Source: Opisthorchis felineus (taxonomy: Eukaryota; Platyhelminthes; Trematoda; Opisthorchiida; Opisthorchiidae). From it: 64,000 nt of DNA. Below the pieces are notes generated by a model. It saw only the letters and a list, made by a program, of their open reading frames with translations. It was not told the DNA's origin and made no database searches. Position numbers and translations under genes: made by a program. Of the stretch, positions 1-10,683 are shown in pieces. Location of the stretch: NCBI GenBank assembly GCA_004794785.1, contig SJOL01009920.1:41912-105911 (forward strand), in the 5' to 3' direction. Position 1 is the first letter of the stretch; each line of letters opens with the position of its first letter.

Positions 1-2
1 TG

Positions 3-201
3 CCAGCATTCTCCTGCCTCGCAACGCTGCTTAGCACCAGTATTACGGTCCGTATGAGGTTATTGGTTCCTGAATCGATGCGACTATGCAGCAGCAGCGG
101 CAGTAGCAATGACGAGATGAAGCGTTCCGGCTTCTGTCTTCTGTCGTTTCTCGGTCGAATGCTGGATTTATGGGCTTCTGTTGATCCAATCAGCTCAGCA
201 G
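3..201 (+). CDS. Gene 1, first visible exon (5' partial) of a helical-repeat protein
   Basis: The frame is open from base 3 to a GCAG|GTGGGT donor at 201/202. It encodes about 66 residues, beginning with a hydrophobic leucine-rich helix (LATLLSTSITVRMRLLVPES), then a serine-rich turn and a second helix (FCLLSFLGRMLDLWA). The alternating amphipathic helices resemble HEAT/ARM repeats. The exon ends in phase 1, and the next exon (2993) supplies the matching two bases, so they join in frame. Upstream exons lie outside the window. The exon is inferred from open frame, donor and phase match; no homolog is recognised. Confidence 0.5.
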
Positions 202-2515
202 GTGGGTCCCTCATGCTAATTTTCGATAAAGCGAAGTCGGAGTCATTATTTATAAGTAAGGTGTGAGACTGGTCACAGTCTCATGTTTTCCTCCTCATCC
301 AGTTCGTTATGCCTATTTGAGTAGACAGCTAGACAGTTATCTCCAAATAGGGTGCTCTCTGAAGGGAGACCACGACAGCGTTCTTCACCAACCACAGCTT
401 AAGATTAGAATCTTTTCTAAGAGGGATCAGTTCCTAAAATGGAACAAATACCCATCTTTTTCTTGGCAGTCAATCTTCTTTTTTCTTCCATACGTTGTGT
501 CTCTGTCATTCTACATTGTCGTGGCCGAAAAACTTAATAATGCAGCAGGTCTGAGGTCTTCGAACTACGGCCCGGTAGGTTATTTCACCAGGGTCGCTGC
601 TGAGTGGTATCAAACCCGGGATTGCTTAGTTTGTTTTCCAGCAAACTTCAGTCCACTCATTGGATAATTCACTCTCGATTTTCTGTGGGAAGCCTGTTTA
701 GAGAAAGACAGGTGGATATTGCACAATAAGTTTATGGTTAGCTCACCGCAATGGATGTTCCGATTGGATGATCAACTAATGCTAGTCAGAGGACAGAAGA
801 CCCTCTACAGTGCTTGTGTGTTTCTTCTTCGCGTTGTTTGTACGATAGGATGAAGACTGGTTGACTCTTTGGATAAAGCCCATCTATTGCATGTTTCGCC
901 ATGAGTACTGTCCACCCATCGTTCCCACTTGTGCTCGGTCGTGTCAGCTTGCTGTTTTGGCCCTTACGCAACAGGCCTGATCATTATTTTGGGATTAGCT
1001 GGAGTAACTTGATCCCAGCGTCACCAGATACACTGCTTCACCACTTTAATCTAACGATTGACGTAAAATCGTACGAACCTCGAGGAAGGACTTGGATGAC
1101 CGATATTGGTCGCCGTAAATCTACTGTTAGGCAATGAAACCGAATGACTTTTGTTCCTTAGATGAAACATGCTATGGAGCCCAGAATCTCTCAGTATAGT
1201 ACTGTGTCTGGTAAATCCATCATGCCGTCTTGTTGACGGGGGGTTTGGTGATATTTTCTGATCAATTCGCTTCAAACACCTGTTTGTTGCCTCGTTGTAC
1301 TTTTATTGGGTATGCGGATAACATTCTGTCTGTCGCCAAACAGTTTCATATTCAATGTCTCTTATGTCTGTCCGAATCTCTTGTCACCTGAAGTCAACTG
1401 CTTATCCATGTCATTATGAATGATCGAAGGCGTTCCATTTCTGTGGACCAAACGCAGTAATGTTAGAACATTACAGTTGTACTGGATGACACATTTTCAG
1501 CTGAACAGTGATAGTTTGCAGTGTCTGCTTGGCTTATGAAACATTTGATAAGACTCTGATATGTGCATCCAGAGATTGCTATTGGGAGGCGGGAGGTTGG
1601 GTTAGTTGAACAGGACAGTACCAGTGATTCAAGCCTCATATCGCCAAGAGCTAGGTTCTACTCCGTCTCATAATGGCTTATTGGCTTACTTACTGGTTTC
1701 GGTACTCCGAATTCACACCGAGCTCAGGCTTTTTCACAGCTGGATCAGTGTAACTCACGTTATCGGACGTCATTCACAACATGTCTCATCTCGTAGTCCG
1801 GTGAAATCGAAATACCCGAAAACGGATATCATCCATGGTTGTTTGTCGGAACCCCAGAAACCCACGCATAAACTGATAAACTTGGTGTAAAAACGACGAA
1901 GCATTATGTGACTTGAGTCTAATCAGTAGTGCTCATGTGAGAATAGTTCCGAGCTGCCACATTTCGTTTGGTTTTCGTAGAGCTCACGCAAACGAGACTG
2001 TGACCCTTGGCAACCTGTCACAAACGGTGTTTAGTCTTGAGCTCCTTGGTTAGTTTTTTTTTCGCTAATAGAACTCCATAGCTATTTGATAACACTTACC
2101 TTTCCATACAACAGTGTTCCCTTGTGTTTCTTGTTCATTCTCTAGACGATGTTATGGAGGATAGTAAGTGTACTTCGATCTCTGAATGGATTCTGTGATG
2201 TGAAGCAATGAAAATAAATTGTAGAATTAAATCGGTTCTCTACCGCAAGACAGTAAGTACTTTTCCATAGTTGGAAAACATGGTTGTTCAGTTCAAGTGA
2301 GCAGAAATAGTTTACAAAGGATATTGTGATTGACGAGAAACCATTTTCAGGTTCACCTGAAGCAAATCGGAACACTGAATCACAGTCGCCATCTCTACGG
2401 TGGTCAGTTCTCTACAAAAGTCATGCAACTCTGTTCCCGAACTAACTTTCCTGAAGATGTTTAGTTTTGACAACTACTTTCGTTTGCATACGAATTTGGT
2501 TTTAACTGGAGGATC

Positions 2516-2850
2516 AATGTATTGTGTGATATCACGAATATCGTACCAGCTGAAACGTGAGGCACCTGGTGCAGCACGGTTGAATCGGACCATCATAAAT
2601 GAGATTCAGCTGGATTCAGCTGAGTCTCCTGTGAAAATCAAATTCCTGTGCAAATGTGAGTATTTGTCGAAATCTGTCCAATATGGGTTCAAGTGGAAAA
2701 TAAGGTTGATGGAAACTCGGGCACTGCCCTTACCTGATGAGTCCCAAGAAGGACGAAACCGTTCGTGGACTGTGGATGAGTTTTCGGCAACCTTACGAGT
2801 AGTGTGCTAGGTCTAGACAACAGTATTTAGTTTTGGTTTCCTAGCTAGTT
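2516..2850 (+). repeat. Family A hammerhead repeat, copy A1 (about 1.1 units)
   Basis: The body at 2516-2680 is clearly similar to 17270-17435, sharing for example GAGATTCAGCTGGATTCAG. It is followed by a hammerhead motif at 2700-2800 and then by bases resembling the start of another body (around 2812-2835). In the 17-kb copy the order is hammerhead then body. Together the copies imply a repeating unit of about 300 nt, each carrying one hammerhead. This layout is known from satellite-type and retrozyme-type hammerhead elements and from the pseudo-LTRs of Penelope-like elements. Confidence 0.65.
2700..2798 (+). ncRNA. Hammerhead ribozyme motif A1 (type I layout)
   Basis: The core has CTGATGA at 2734-2740, a perfect 4-bp stem II (GTCC 2741-2744 with GGAC 2751-2754, loop CAAGAA) and GAAA at 2755-2758. 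The short stem III region ACCGTT and a possible cleavage triplet TTC ending at 2764 follow. Stem I would pair bases just before the core (TTAC) with GTGG at 2765-2768, using two G-U wobbles, and then degenerates. Flanking arms (left 2700-2729, right about 2765-2796) are imperfect inverted repeats. All fixed core residues are present. Weak stem I and the changed stem III palindrome suggest reduced activity. Confidence 0.7.
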
Positions 2851-2992
2851 ACCTAACCAGGCGGGTTGTGGCTAACTACACATGCCTATCACCTAGTTTT
2901 GTCGCCAAAAATTTAGGGGGATACCTCTATTACGTGTGCTCCGGTTAACCAAACTCACTGCGTTCATTCTCATTTTCGTTTGTCCAACGTAG

Positions 2993-3195
2993 TCTCGGTT
3001 GCTGGAGTACACCAGTCCGGAACTGTGGAGAGTCAAGTGCTCACTGTCACATTGACTATCACAGAAGATCTAAGTCAACTGGCTGAGGTCGTCGAAGCGA
3101 AACGTCGGGAGTTTGTCTGTCTTGTCCTCCCAGGGCTCGCTCGTCTAGCGGTGGCTCCCAGAGCTCGTCCAGAAACACGAGCCATATGTGTGAAA
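2993..3195 (+). CDS. Gene 1, internal exon of helical-repeat protein
   Basis: Acceptor CAACGTAG|TC and donor AAA|GTGAGC. The first two bases complete the codon split by the previous exon, then 67 codons stay open. It encodes an acidic linker and a hydrophobic helix (EFVCLVLPGLARLAVAPRA) ending RAICVK. Joining to the exon at 7558 continues this as a helix (ICVK-IIANLAQTLLG). The helical pattern fits a HEAT/ARM solenoid. The minus-strand frame over the same bases (3075-3350) has no splice signals and is taken as a shadow. Confidence 0.6.
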
Positions 3196-3475
3196 GTGAG
3201 CGTTGACATGTGTTCATGATTTACCTTATTGCTTTCTATCCTTGGTTGCAACCTCTCCAGTGTTCGTATCGAGCTGGCCATCTTAATAAAACTTTTGTTT
3301 TGCAATTGCGGACGCCGTCGGAAGTGTGAGATCACATTTCTTAATGTCAACTTGCGTATTGGTACGTTATATCTGAACTGGAAGTAGCTCAGCGTTCAAG
3401 GTGTGAAACTACTAACCGAAAGTCCGTAGTCCGAACTCAACCTTGGCTTTTTGACCCCTCCCCCTGTTCAGTCGT

Positions 3476-3558
3476 GAGCGCCTGGCATTGCCACAGCCCT
3501 CCTGCTCCCTCCGATTTGCATGTCAGCTGAGCACCAAAAGGGTGTCACAGTTGAACAC
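3476..3558 (+). mobile_element. tRNA-derived SINE, 3' fragment
   Basis: Matches only the 3' half of the SINE seen intact at 4562: the segment from CAGCCCTC through CACCAAAAGGGTGTCACAG to TTGAACAC. The tRNA-like head is missing. Confidence 0.6.
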
Positions 3559-4561
3559 TTAGTACTATCATTTCTATTACCTTATGTCTAGAACGGAGAT
3601 CACCGGAGCTTAATTGGTCCATGCTCCAGTATAATCAGTACAATCCAGTACAATCCTTCTGGAATGGGATATGACCTCTTCTGGAGAGGGGATGGCCTTC
3701 ATTACGGTGTACCGCACCAGGTAATTGCTGACGGGAAGTGGCTTTACCTGAGGGAGTTCTGTTTTAGGTTATTGCACTAGTTTTCCTGGCGAATTTTGAA
3801 TTCCGAAAAATCCTAACCACTTGGGTCCAGTTTTTTATAGGTGGTCGTATTCCGGAAGGACATTGTGCATATTATTGTGGTTGGAGCTTAGTTACCAAGG
3901 TTATCTAATGCACCATTCATCTAACAAGTCCTGTTGAGCCTACAGGGCTTGATACATTAGAGTTTACTGCCGTCAAAACGATAGCCCCACGTTCCTAAAA
4001 AAACGGTTGCAACCCCCGCTCCACTGCCTTCTCCTTGCTACTCGTCATCCGATACTCATAATACGGTATCCAAATCGCATACACCGAGTGTACCGGTGGT
4101 TTCACAGTCAAAAAACCAAGATCGTAGCTTAGTTCATCACAAAATACTTTGCTGTTTCAACCAGTAAATGGACAAATAGACATTTGTGCGTGTTCCAACG
4201 GCGTGTGAGAGTGATTGCAGCGTTGGTTCACTTCATCGAACGTAAATGTATGAAAAAGCAACAATATGTAAGCATACTTATGAGTAGGCGTGTCGATGAA
4301 TCCCTACAACAGTCGGTGTTTCAGAATTCCACACGGGGCGGACAATACCTACATCTTTACAGCTTTGCTGACTGGTCAAAACCCTGTTTTATATGTCTTG
4401 ATGTATATGCGGCGAGAAGAACAGCCGCTTCTGGAGAGAGGTGCTGATTTCTATCGACCAACCTGAGTGCTTCATCGATCTACCTAATGCTGTCTCTCCC
4501 CAAAAAGAACACAGTACATACAGCAAGCGGAAAAGCGGTTGAGTAGTTGGTTGGGTGGTTG

Positions 4562-4762
4562 GTAGGGCCGAGATGGCTCAGTGGTTAGAGCGCGAATTTA
4601 CTGACCGGAAGCTCCGTGGTTCGAACCCGACCTCTGTCTCTCGACTTCCCCTGTCTAGGCTTGGGCAACCTGGCAGTATCTCAGCCCTCGTGCTTCCCTC
4701 TGGTGGCATGACAGCTAGGCACCGAAAGGGTGTTACAGCTGAACGATTATCTTTTATTTTAT
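4562..4762 (+). mobile_element. tRNA-derived SINE (near full length)
   Basis: The head has polymerase III internal promoter elements: box A-like TGGCTCAGTGGTTAGAGCG and box B-like GTGGTTCGAACCC. The body contains CTAGGCTTGGGCAACCTGGC, and the 3' end reads CACCGAAAGGGTGTTACAG followed by a T/A-rich tail. The same layout recurs a dozen times in the window on both strands, which marks it as a dispersed SINE and not a tRNA gene. Confidence 0.85.
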
Positions 4763-4784
4763 CTGAGTAGAAAATATGGTTGGC

Positions 4785-4905
4785 GTAAACCCGGGGACTA
4801 TGCCTACTTGATGAGCCCAAGAAGGTTGGGACTTGTAGTGGGCTGTCGAAAAGGTTTCAGCAACCTTATGAGTGCTGTGTTACGTTGATAAGGATTTATA
4901 CCTAG
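4785..4905 (+). ncRNA. Hammerhead motif A2 (decayed)
   Basis: Aligned to A1, the core reads TTGATGA at 4808-4814 and the expected stem II and GAAA region reads GCCCAAGAAGGTTGGGACTT, so the conserved GAAA and stem II are lost. The stem I strands survive better: GCCTAC just before the core can pair with GTGGGC at 4837-4842. The right arm GCTGTCG..TTTCAGCAACCTTATGAGT matches copies A1 and A3. Probably inactive. Confidence 0.6.
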
Positions 4906-7108
4906 TTCACATTTCAAACGAGATCGGTTGGAAAATAGCATGACATTGGAGTTGAACTGAGCCTTCAGATAAATCAATGCGTTGTACAATTGTGCTCTAT
5001 CCAGATCACTCGAAAAGCGCCACCCTAAATCATTGGATTTCTTTCCTCTCTCCCCCCCCTACGTAATTTATCAATTTTCTCGCAGTTTTGTAACCATATG
5101 CGCCAGCAGAACAGCTTTACTGTCAATCGCTTCCTGCAAACCGGCCACCGGATAGATCCGAAAACTTCGTTCTCAGTAGATTTGCGAAACTGAACTCAAA
5201 GCTTCTGTCAATTAACAAGAGGAACTCTGTTGATCAAAGTTTACCAGCCAGCTTCTTGTGCATAAAACTTTCTGAAGCAGTGCCTTTCGTTGCCATGGTT
5301 CTGATTACATGACATTTGCTTTAACATCTTATTGTCTGTCAGACACTGACTAACCCCGTTTCGTATGTAATCAGCGTTCATTTTGACAGCGGAAATATAT
5401 CTTCCATCTCTACTGATGTGAGGGAAATAGACAGGTCGCAGTTTCACCCTGTATCACTCCGGATGTACAACACGGTTAACGCGTATTTCCGTTGAATACG
5501 CCTGAATTACATCAACTACTTGATGGCAACTCCTTCAAACTTCCCTCGAAGGTGACTGAGTTGTTACGGCACCAGCCTATAGAAATAAGCTTTCGAGACT
5601 CCGTTTAGTTTTGTGAAACTGACTGGGAACCATGATTGGTCTGATGCTGCAAAGCATACCGAATTAATTCAGGGACCTAACCGTAACGAACTTCAGTACG
5701 CAGCCAGCATGCCCCAGTGCGCAGTTTTCGGCACATATGCATTTTATTATTGTTGGTGTTTCGATTCAAACAGAAACAGATATATCAACAGTGAAGTCAG
5801 TTTCTGCGGGAAGTCCGAACAGCATCTTCATCTCACTTGGTAAGCATCAGCTGCGTGAACGTCACGAGTCTTTAGGGTGATTGGAGCCCTAAACCTTCCT
5901 CTCAGTAGTTGAGCATTATACAAGTGGTTGATCGGCAATGTGGTAAACTGACTACCACAAATGAGATAAGTTGATTGAAAAAATTGTAACTAACTCGGAG
6001 AGTCATAATGGGGGTTAGATACTGAAATCAAACACAATAAACAAGGAAACAAGTAACCAGGGTCATGGGACCATTGACTAGACGTTAGGATTTCAGGGCC
6101 CCCCTCTACCGGGTTGATCAAAATGTTTGTTCAGTTCTCGGAAAACAAACGGAGGAAACTACTCTCAATTGTGGCTTTTAAAGATGTTTATTGCGTCCGA
6201 TCTTCTTGTTTAATCAAGAACTGCCCTTTGTTTTCCCACCCCTTGTAATAGTATATCAATCTGTCGTTTCGGACGGTTTGTTGAAAGAGGCTGTGCCAGT
6301 GAATCGATTTCGTTGTATGCTAATCTCGCTTACCGGCGCCCCCAACCCCTGTGGAAACAAACGGTGACGATATAACAAGGCTGAACTGTTTTCTTACCCA
6401 CATGGACACTACAATAGTGTTCGTTCACAGTACACCAGTTATTTCAAATCAGGGATTAGCCAACTACCCTAGTTACCGATCGTCCCGGAAGCGCTCATCA
6501 CCAACTTTTATTTTCCAATTGAGTCAAAATATCAATGCGGAAAATTATCAAATATGTGACATTCACTAAAGCAAAGTGACGTGAACTGGAGTAGTCTTGC
6601 AGAGGAAGCCAAGTCACGCCACCTACGTGCAAACCATGCTGAGAAATTTCGAGAGTGAGGAGGTTTCTCTCCGGACAAGCTGTACGGTTGACTTGGTGTT
6701 TGCAAGGATGATCGAAAATCCATCTGTACCTCGTTGATCACCACACTCCGACTACTTCCTACTATCGTCCAATTTCACCTTGTTCAACTAGACCAACCGT
6801 ATTTCCTCTAGCATATGGCTCATGTATTTGTTCCTACTGAGAGTTCGTTTAAAAGATTCTTTCTTTTGGCTAAGCTGACCTTGAATGGTCACTACTGGCT
6901 GGTCCGCATATTCACAAAAAGTGGGAATGTTCTCCTCCAGATGTCCGCGTTGTTTGTTGGACTGGTCAATTCGAGAAGCACTGTTTCCCTTGTCCATTTG
7001 GTTTGTATACAAACCACTGACTGGCCTGCCGTTCGTAGGCAGCATTATCGATGTTGTTTTCGCCATGGCGAAAAGCGGTGTTTTCGCACACCGCTTGGTC
7101 AACCATGG

Positions 7109-7298
7109 GGGCGAGATGGCTCAGTGGTTAGAGCGCGAATTTACTGACCGGAAGTTCCGTGGTTCGGACCCGACCTCTGCATCTCGACTGTCTAGGCTTG
7201 GGCAACCTGGCACTATCCAAGCCCTCCTGTTTCCTTCGGTTGGCTTGACAGCTAGGCACCGAAAGGGTGTTACAACTGAACGACTATCTTATCTAATT
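7109..7298 (+). mobile_element. tRNA-derived SINE (near full length)
   Basis: Same structure as the 4562 copy: GAGATGGCTCAGTGGTTAGAG head, GTGGTTCGGACCC box B (one change from the other copies), TAGGCTTGGGCAACCTGGCA body, and GGGTGTTACAACTGAACGAC 3' end. It lies about 260 bp before the gene 1 exon at 7558. Confidence 0.85.
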
Positions 7299-7557
7299 AT
7301 CTTGGTCAACCAACCCTTTGACTGCCCTCCGTGAGCTCTCAAATGTTTTTCGACTGAAAGTCGGCTTTGATGAATCAAAGACAGGTAGTAAGCAGTCACA
7401 CACCCGACTTTTCAGTTTGTTTGGGTGCCATATTTCCAAACTGTGCTTTTCATCAAGTTCGTTTACGTTTTTGGAGACTGCAGTTTTCCTAGTGCTCACT
7501 GTTGTACTAACTCTGACCGCCCGGAATTCACTTGTTCCTTGTTCTCTCTGAATGTAG

Positions 7558-7956
7558 ATCATTGCAAATCTGGCTCAAACCCTTTTGGGAGAAAATGATA
7601 CTCTCAGCTCGGCGAACAGTATGAGTGATATACCTAACGTACAGGGCACTGCAGGAGCGGAAGTCACAGTGCAACCAGGTGACCGACCCCTGAGTGCAGA
7701 TGTTGAAGTTCTCCTGAAGGAACTAAATGCACCGACTATATATGAACGTGCACAGAGTGTGGTCAATTTGTGTGCCAATAAACCTGAAGCTGTCATGTCC
7801 CAATCATATTATCCTACCGGGTCACCTCGGAACAGACCCAAACGACCGGAAAAACGAGCCCCAATTGCTGCAACCCTTGGCGCGGCCGTCCAACCACCCA
7901 CAGCTGATGTGCTCATAACGTTGTTTGATATTGTAAACAGGCTGATGATTCCTTAT
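7558..7956 (+). CDS. Gene 1, internal exon of helical-repeat protein
   Basis: 133 codons, phase 0 at both ends, acceptor TGAATGTAG and donor TAT|GTAAGT. It encodes a helix (IIANLAQTLL), a polar linker, a second helical segment (VEVLLKELNAPTIYERAQSV), a proline/arginine-rich low-complexity linker (near PTGSPRNRPKRPEKRA) and a final helix (LITLFDIVNRLMIPY) that runs straight into the next exon (ADRIVHC). The mixture of hydrophobic helices and polar linkers supports a solenoid protein. The frame continues past the donor but becomes unremarkable, so I end the exon at the consensus donor. Confidence 0.7.
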
Positions 7957-9571
7957 GTAAGTTTATCAGTCATTCACTTTGAACGATTATCCCTTAATGC
8001 AGTGCTAAATTGGTACGGATACGATGGTTTGTTCGCGGTGTACGCTTTAACCATTCGTGCAAATTTGTCTGGCCACCAAATCCCTGTCTCGTCCGTCGGT
8101 CCCACGCTGTTGGACCTATTTTTGTCCATCCATCGATCTGTCAGGCCATTTTTCTTGGCAGTTGAATTGACTTTTGCGGCAGGCATCCATTCACCATGCA
8201 TGTGATCCCGTATCGCTCAAATGGAATGGTTGACTGCAAATTCGGTTCACGCTGCAATTAATCCCCCTCGAGGACAGGGGAGTTTTACTCTCCACCTTTG
8301 TCTTTACACCTCTGTTGTCCTTCATTCACTCACAGTAGATAGACCACAACTCTGTTATAAGAACTCACTTGGACTTTCGTCAATGTTGCTTACCTCGATT
8401 TGGATTTTATCAAGACGACTCGTTTATCAATAGGTTACCGATCGTTTCGTTTGATATACCATTACCGTCATTCAGCATAAAAGAACCTCTAGTTGGATTT
8501 TAGCTTATAGTTGGTCCACCCTATCGATAGAGGAAAAGCTGGGTTTTTTTTCGAGTATACATCTGCAATTCGTTTGTCTATCGCTCCAGCACATACACGC
8601 TACTGCGCGGGTTCGTAATAGCCCGATAAGGTGCTATTGGGAACAGCGTGCGTATGCGCCGAACTGTACCCTGGAGCAACGTTTTTCTTCTTGTAGACAC
8701 GTGAGCCAGTTTGTAGTACCGCATATATGCTATTACGAGATTCCTTCGTCATATAGTTTGAACAGTGTCGGTTGAGGGGTTATGAGTGAGCTTATTGTGA
8801 AAGTTTTGCCCTGATAGCACTTTCCTGTTAACTAAACAGCCTAACTTAAGGAGTGTTAGTATATGTGGTGCTAACACGCCACATGCCACGTAATCGTTTC
8901 TCCCAGAAAGGTCCAAAAAGCATATGAAATTACCTTGTCCTGCCTGAACTGGTCTCCGACAACGTGCATCCTGCAGTAACCGTCCCTCTACGTTGGTGGT
9001 TTTCCACTTCATATTTGCCTTGTGATCTTTGGAAAACAGGCGACCACATTTGCGTACGCAATAGAAAATGTATGCTTTTCCCTACTTTCTCTCCACGGTG
9101 ATTGGCTAGATACTTCCTCCTCGAACATAAGTCCAAACACTGTATGTTTGCAGTGGTTTGTTCAGGGCTACTCGTCATCCACATTTCCGGCCATTCCCAT
9201 GAGGGCGCGCTGTGGGTGTGACCTGCTTGCTACGTTGGGGCTATGTAACCCTCCCCGAGCATGGTTGAAATCACAGGTAGATGTGGGATCAAACCGAATT
9301 CGCTGGCGTTCACGTTACCACTTTCTGTCCAGGATGTCAGAGTGAGAAGGTGTATACACCTTCTTATAGCTGTGCTGGACACATCCCCTCCCCATTTTTA
9401 CCTTTTTTCACTCATCGTGGCTTCCTCCAATCAAACTGACATTGTTATACGGCAGTGGAGTGGTGTTAATGATCGGAACTTTAATGTGGCTTGGTGATTT
9501 TGAGAACTTATAAACTGAACGATTTAGATTTTTCCCTCTGAAGGAGCCTTTTTCTGGTGATCTTCGTCTCA

Positions 9572-9718
9572 ATTCAGTCCAATTTCAACTTATCAGCTAT
9601 AAACCGTGTACCATAGGCACGTTGGTTCCAGCTGCTACAGTTTCGATCACCTGAAATCGGGAGTGTGGGACCTACAAGTAGGCCTTGGTGCTGTCATCAG
9701 CTAAGCAACTCCTTTGTG
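9572..9718 (-). mobile_element. RTE-type retrotransposon 3' tail fragment
   Basis: Shares AGCTATAAACCGTGTACCAT and surrounding blocks with 60665-60795, where the same sequence follows the reverse-transcriptase C-terminus on the minus strand. A third copy lies at 52095-52240 on plus. This identifies it as the 3' terminal region of an RTE-like element, here without coding sequence. Confidence 0.55.
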
Positions 9719-9937
9719 TGACAATTCTTACTATCTTGGAGTAACCATTCAACTGATGAACCAGCTTTTTCAACTTTTCCCGTAGTCATGGATTTTTTCA
9801 GAAGGCCGTTGGTATGGCAATATAAAACCTCCTCAATCATTTGGTCTACTCATTTATCGACTGACCAGATCGATGTCACTCACTATTTTTGTCCATAAAA
9901 TTCCGGTAAATTATATGACCCTTGATGTTTTCTCTGT

Positions 9938-9962
9938 TTGTGTGTGTGTGTGTGCGTGTGCG
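9938..9962. repeat. GT microsatellite
   Basis: A GTGTG..GCGTGTGCGC run of about 25 bp, simple dinucleotide repeat with two C interruptions. Confidence 0.9.
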
Positions 9963-10494
9963 CACAATTTCGGTACATTCCCACAATCCAGGTTTTTGTA
10001 TATGCGGTAGCAACATCACAGCTGTCCCGTACATTTTTCATTTCAAGGTCAAATAGGGTAAGTTTCTTCTCGTCGTTTAACATTGCGCAGGTGATCGCAT
10101 AACACTCAACCTACTATACTATACGCGTGTTCATGCGTGAAACCACAACTACTACTCTAACCTGTCTTACAGTGTGTCACATAAATGTTTTAGTGGGGTC
10201 AACATGGGTTTGATAAAACTGGTTGTCTAGAACAACAACATCGAGTATTCGGCTCTAGGTTCGCAGAAGATAGTCATGAATCACCTCTCTATAACAAGGG
10301 AAACGTTGGGTTGCTCTATATCTATGCCTGTAGCTACACATTGTTTATTTTTTCTGTTGTTTCGTTACTTGACTGCATATCGTAAGCTAAACGCTCAGGT
10401 TCTTTTTCCCCCCTTGGTTATTAGAAATTCCAACATCTAGTTCGAATTTGCTTCCATTGGTCAGACTGAAGCTCTGTTCGCATATTACCAAGTA

Positions 10495-10683
10495 GGGGCG
10501 AGATGGCTCAGTGGTTAGAGCGCGATTTACTGACCGGAAGCTCCGTGGTTTGAACCCGACCTCTGCCTCTCGACTTTCCCTGTCTAGGCTTGGGCAACCT
10601 GGCAGTATCCCAGCCCCCGTGCTTCCTTTGGGTGGCATGGCAGCTAGGCACGGAAAGGGTGCTACAGCTGAACGACCGTCATA
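10495..10683 (+). mobile_element. tRNA-derived SINE (near full length)
   Basis: GAGATGGCTCAGTGGTTAGA head, box B GTGGTTTGAACCC (C to T change), TAGGCTTGGGCAACCTGGCA body and GGGTGCTACAGCTGAACGAC end. Confidence 0.85.

Larger units (their letters stand above)
202..2992 (+). other. Intron of gene 1
   Basis: GTGGGT donor and a pyrimidine-rich acceptor ending CAACGTAG at 2992. No coding exon could be supported inside; the open frame at 263-667 has no splice signals or recognisable motifs. The 3' part (2516-2850) holds a hammerhead-bearing repeat. The rest looks like unique intronic DNA. Confidence 0.45.
3196..7557 (+). other. Intron of gene 1
   Basis: Donor GTGAGC, acceptor GAATGTAG at 7557. 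Contains a SINE 3' fragment (3476-3558), a full SINE (4562-4762), a decayed hammerhead copy (4785-4905) and another SINE (7109-7298). I see no exon with convincing splice sites. Open frames at 5613-5843 and 6815-7147 carry no motif and the second runs into SINE sequence. Confidence 0.45.

Noticed and set aside
263..667. 134-residue open frame on plus
   Set aside because: No homology, no splice signals, and it lies in an intron between two phase-matched exons.
4570..4640. tRNA gene suggested by box A and box B
   Set aside because: The same sequence recurs across the window with an attached body and 3' tail, and the cloverleaf is not complete; it is a SINE head.
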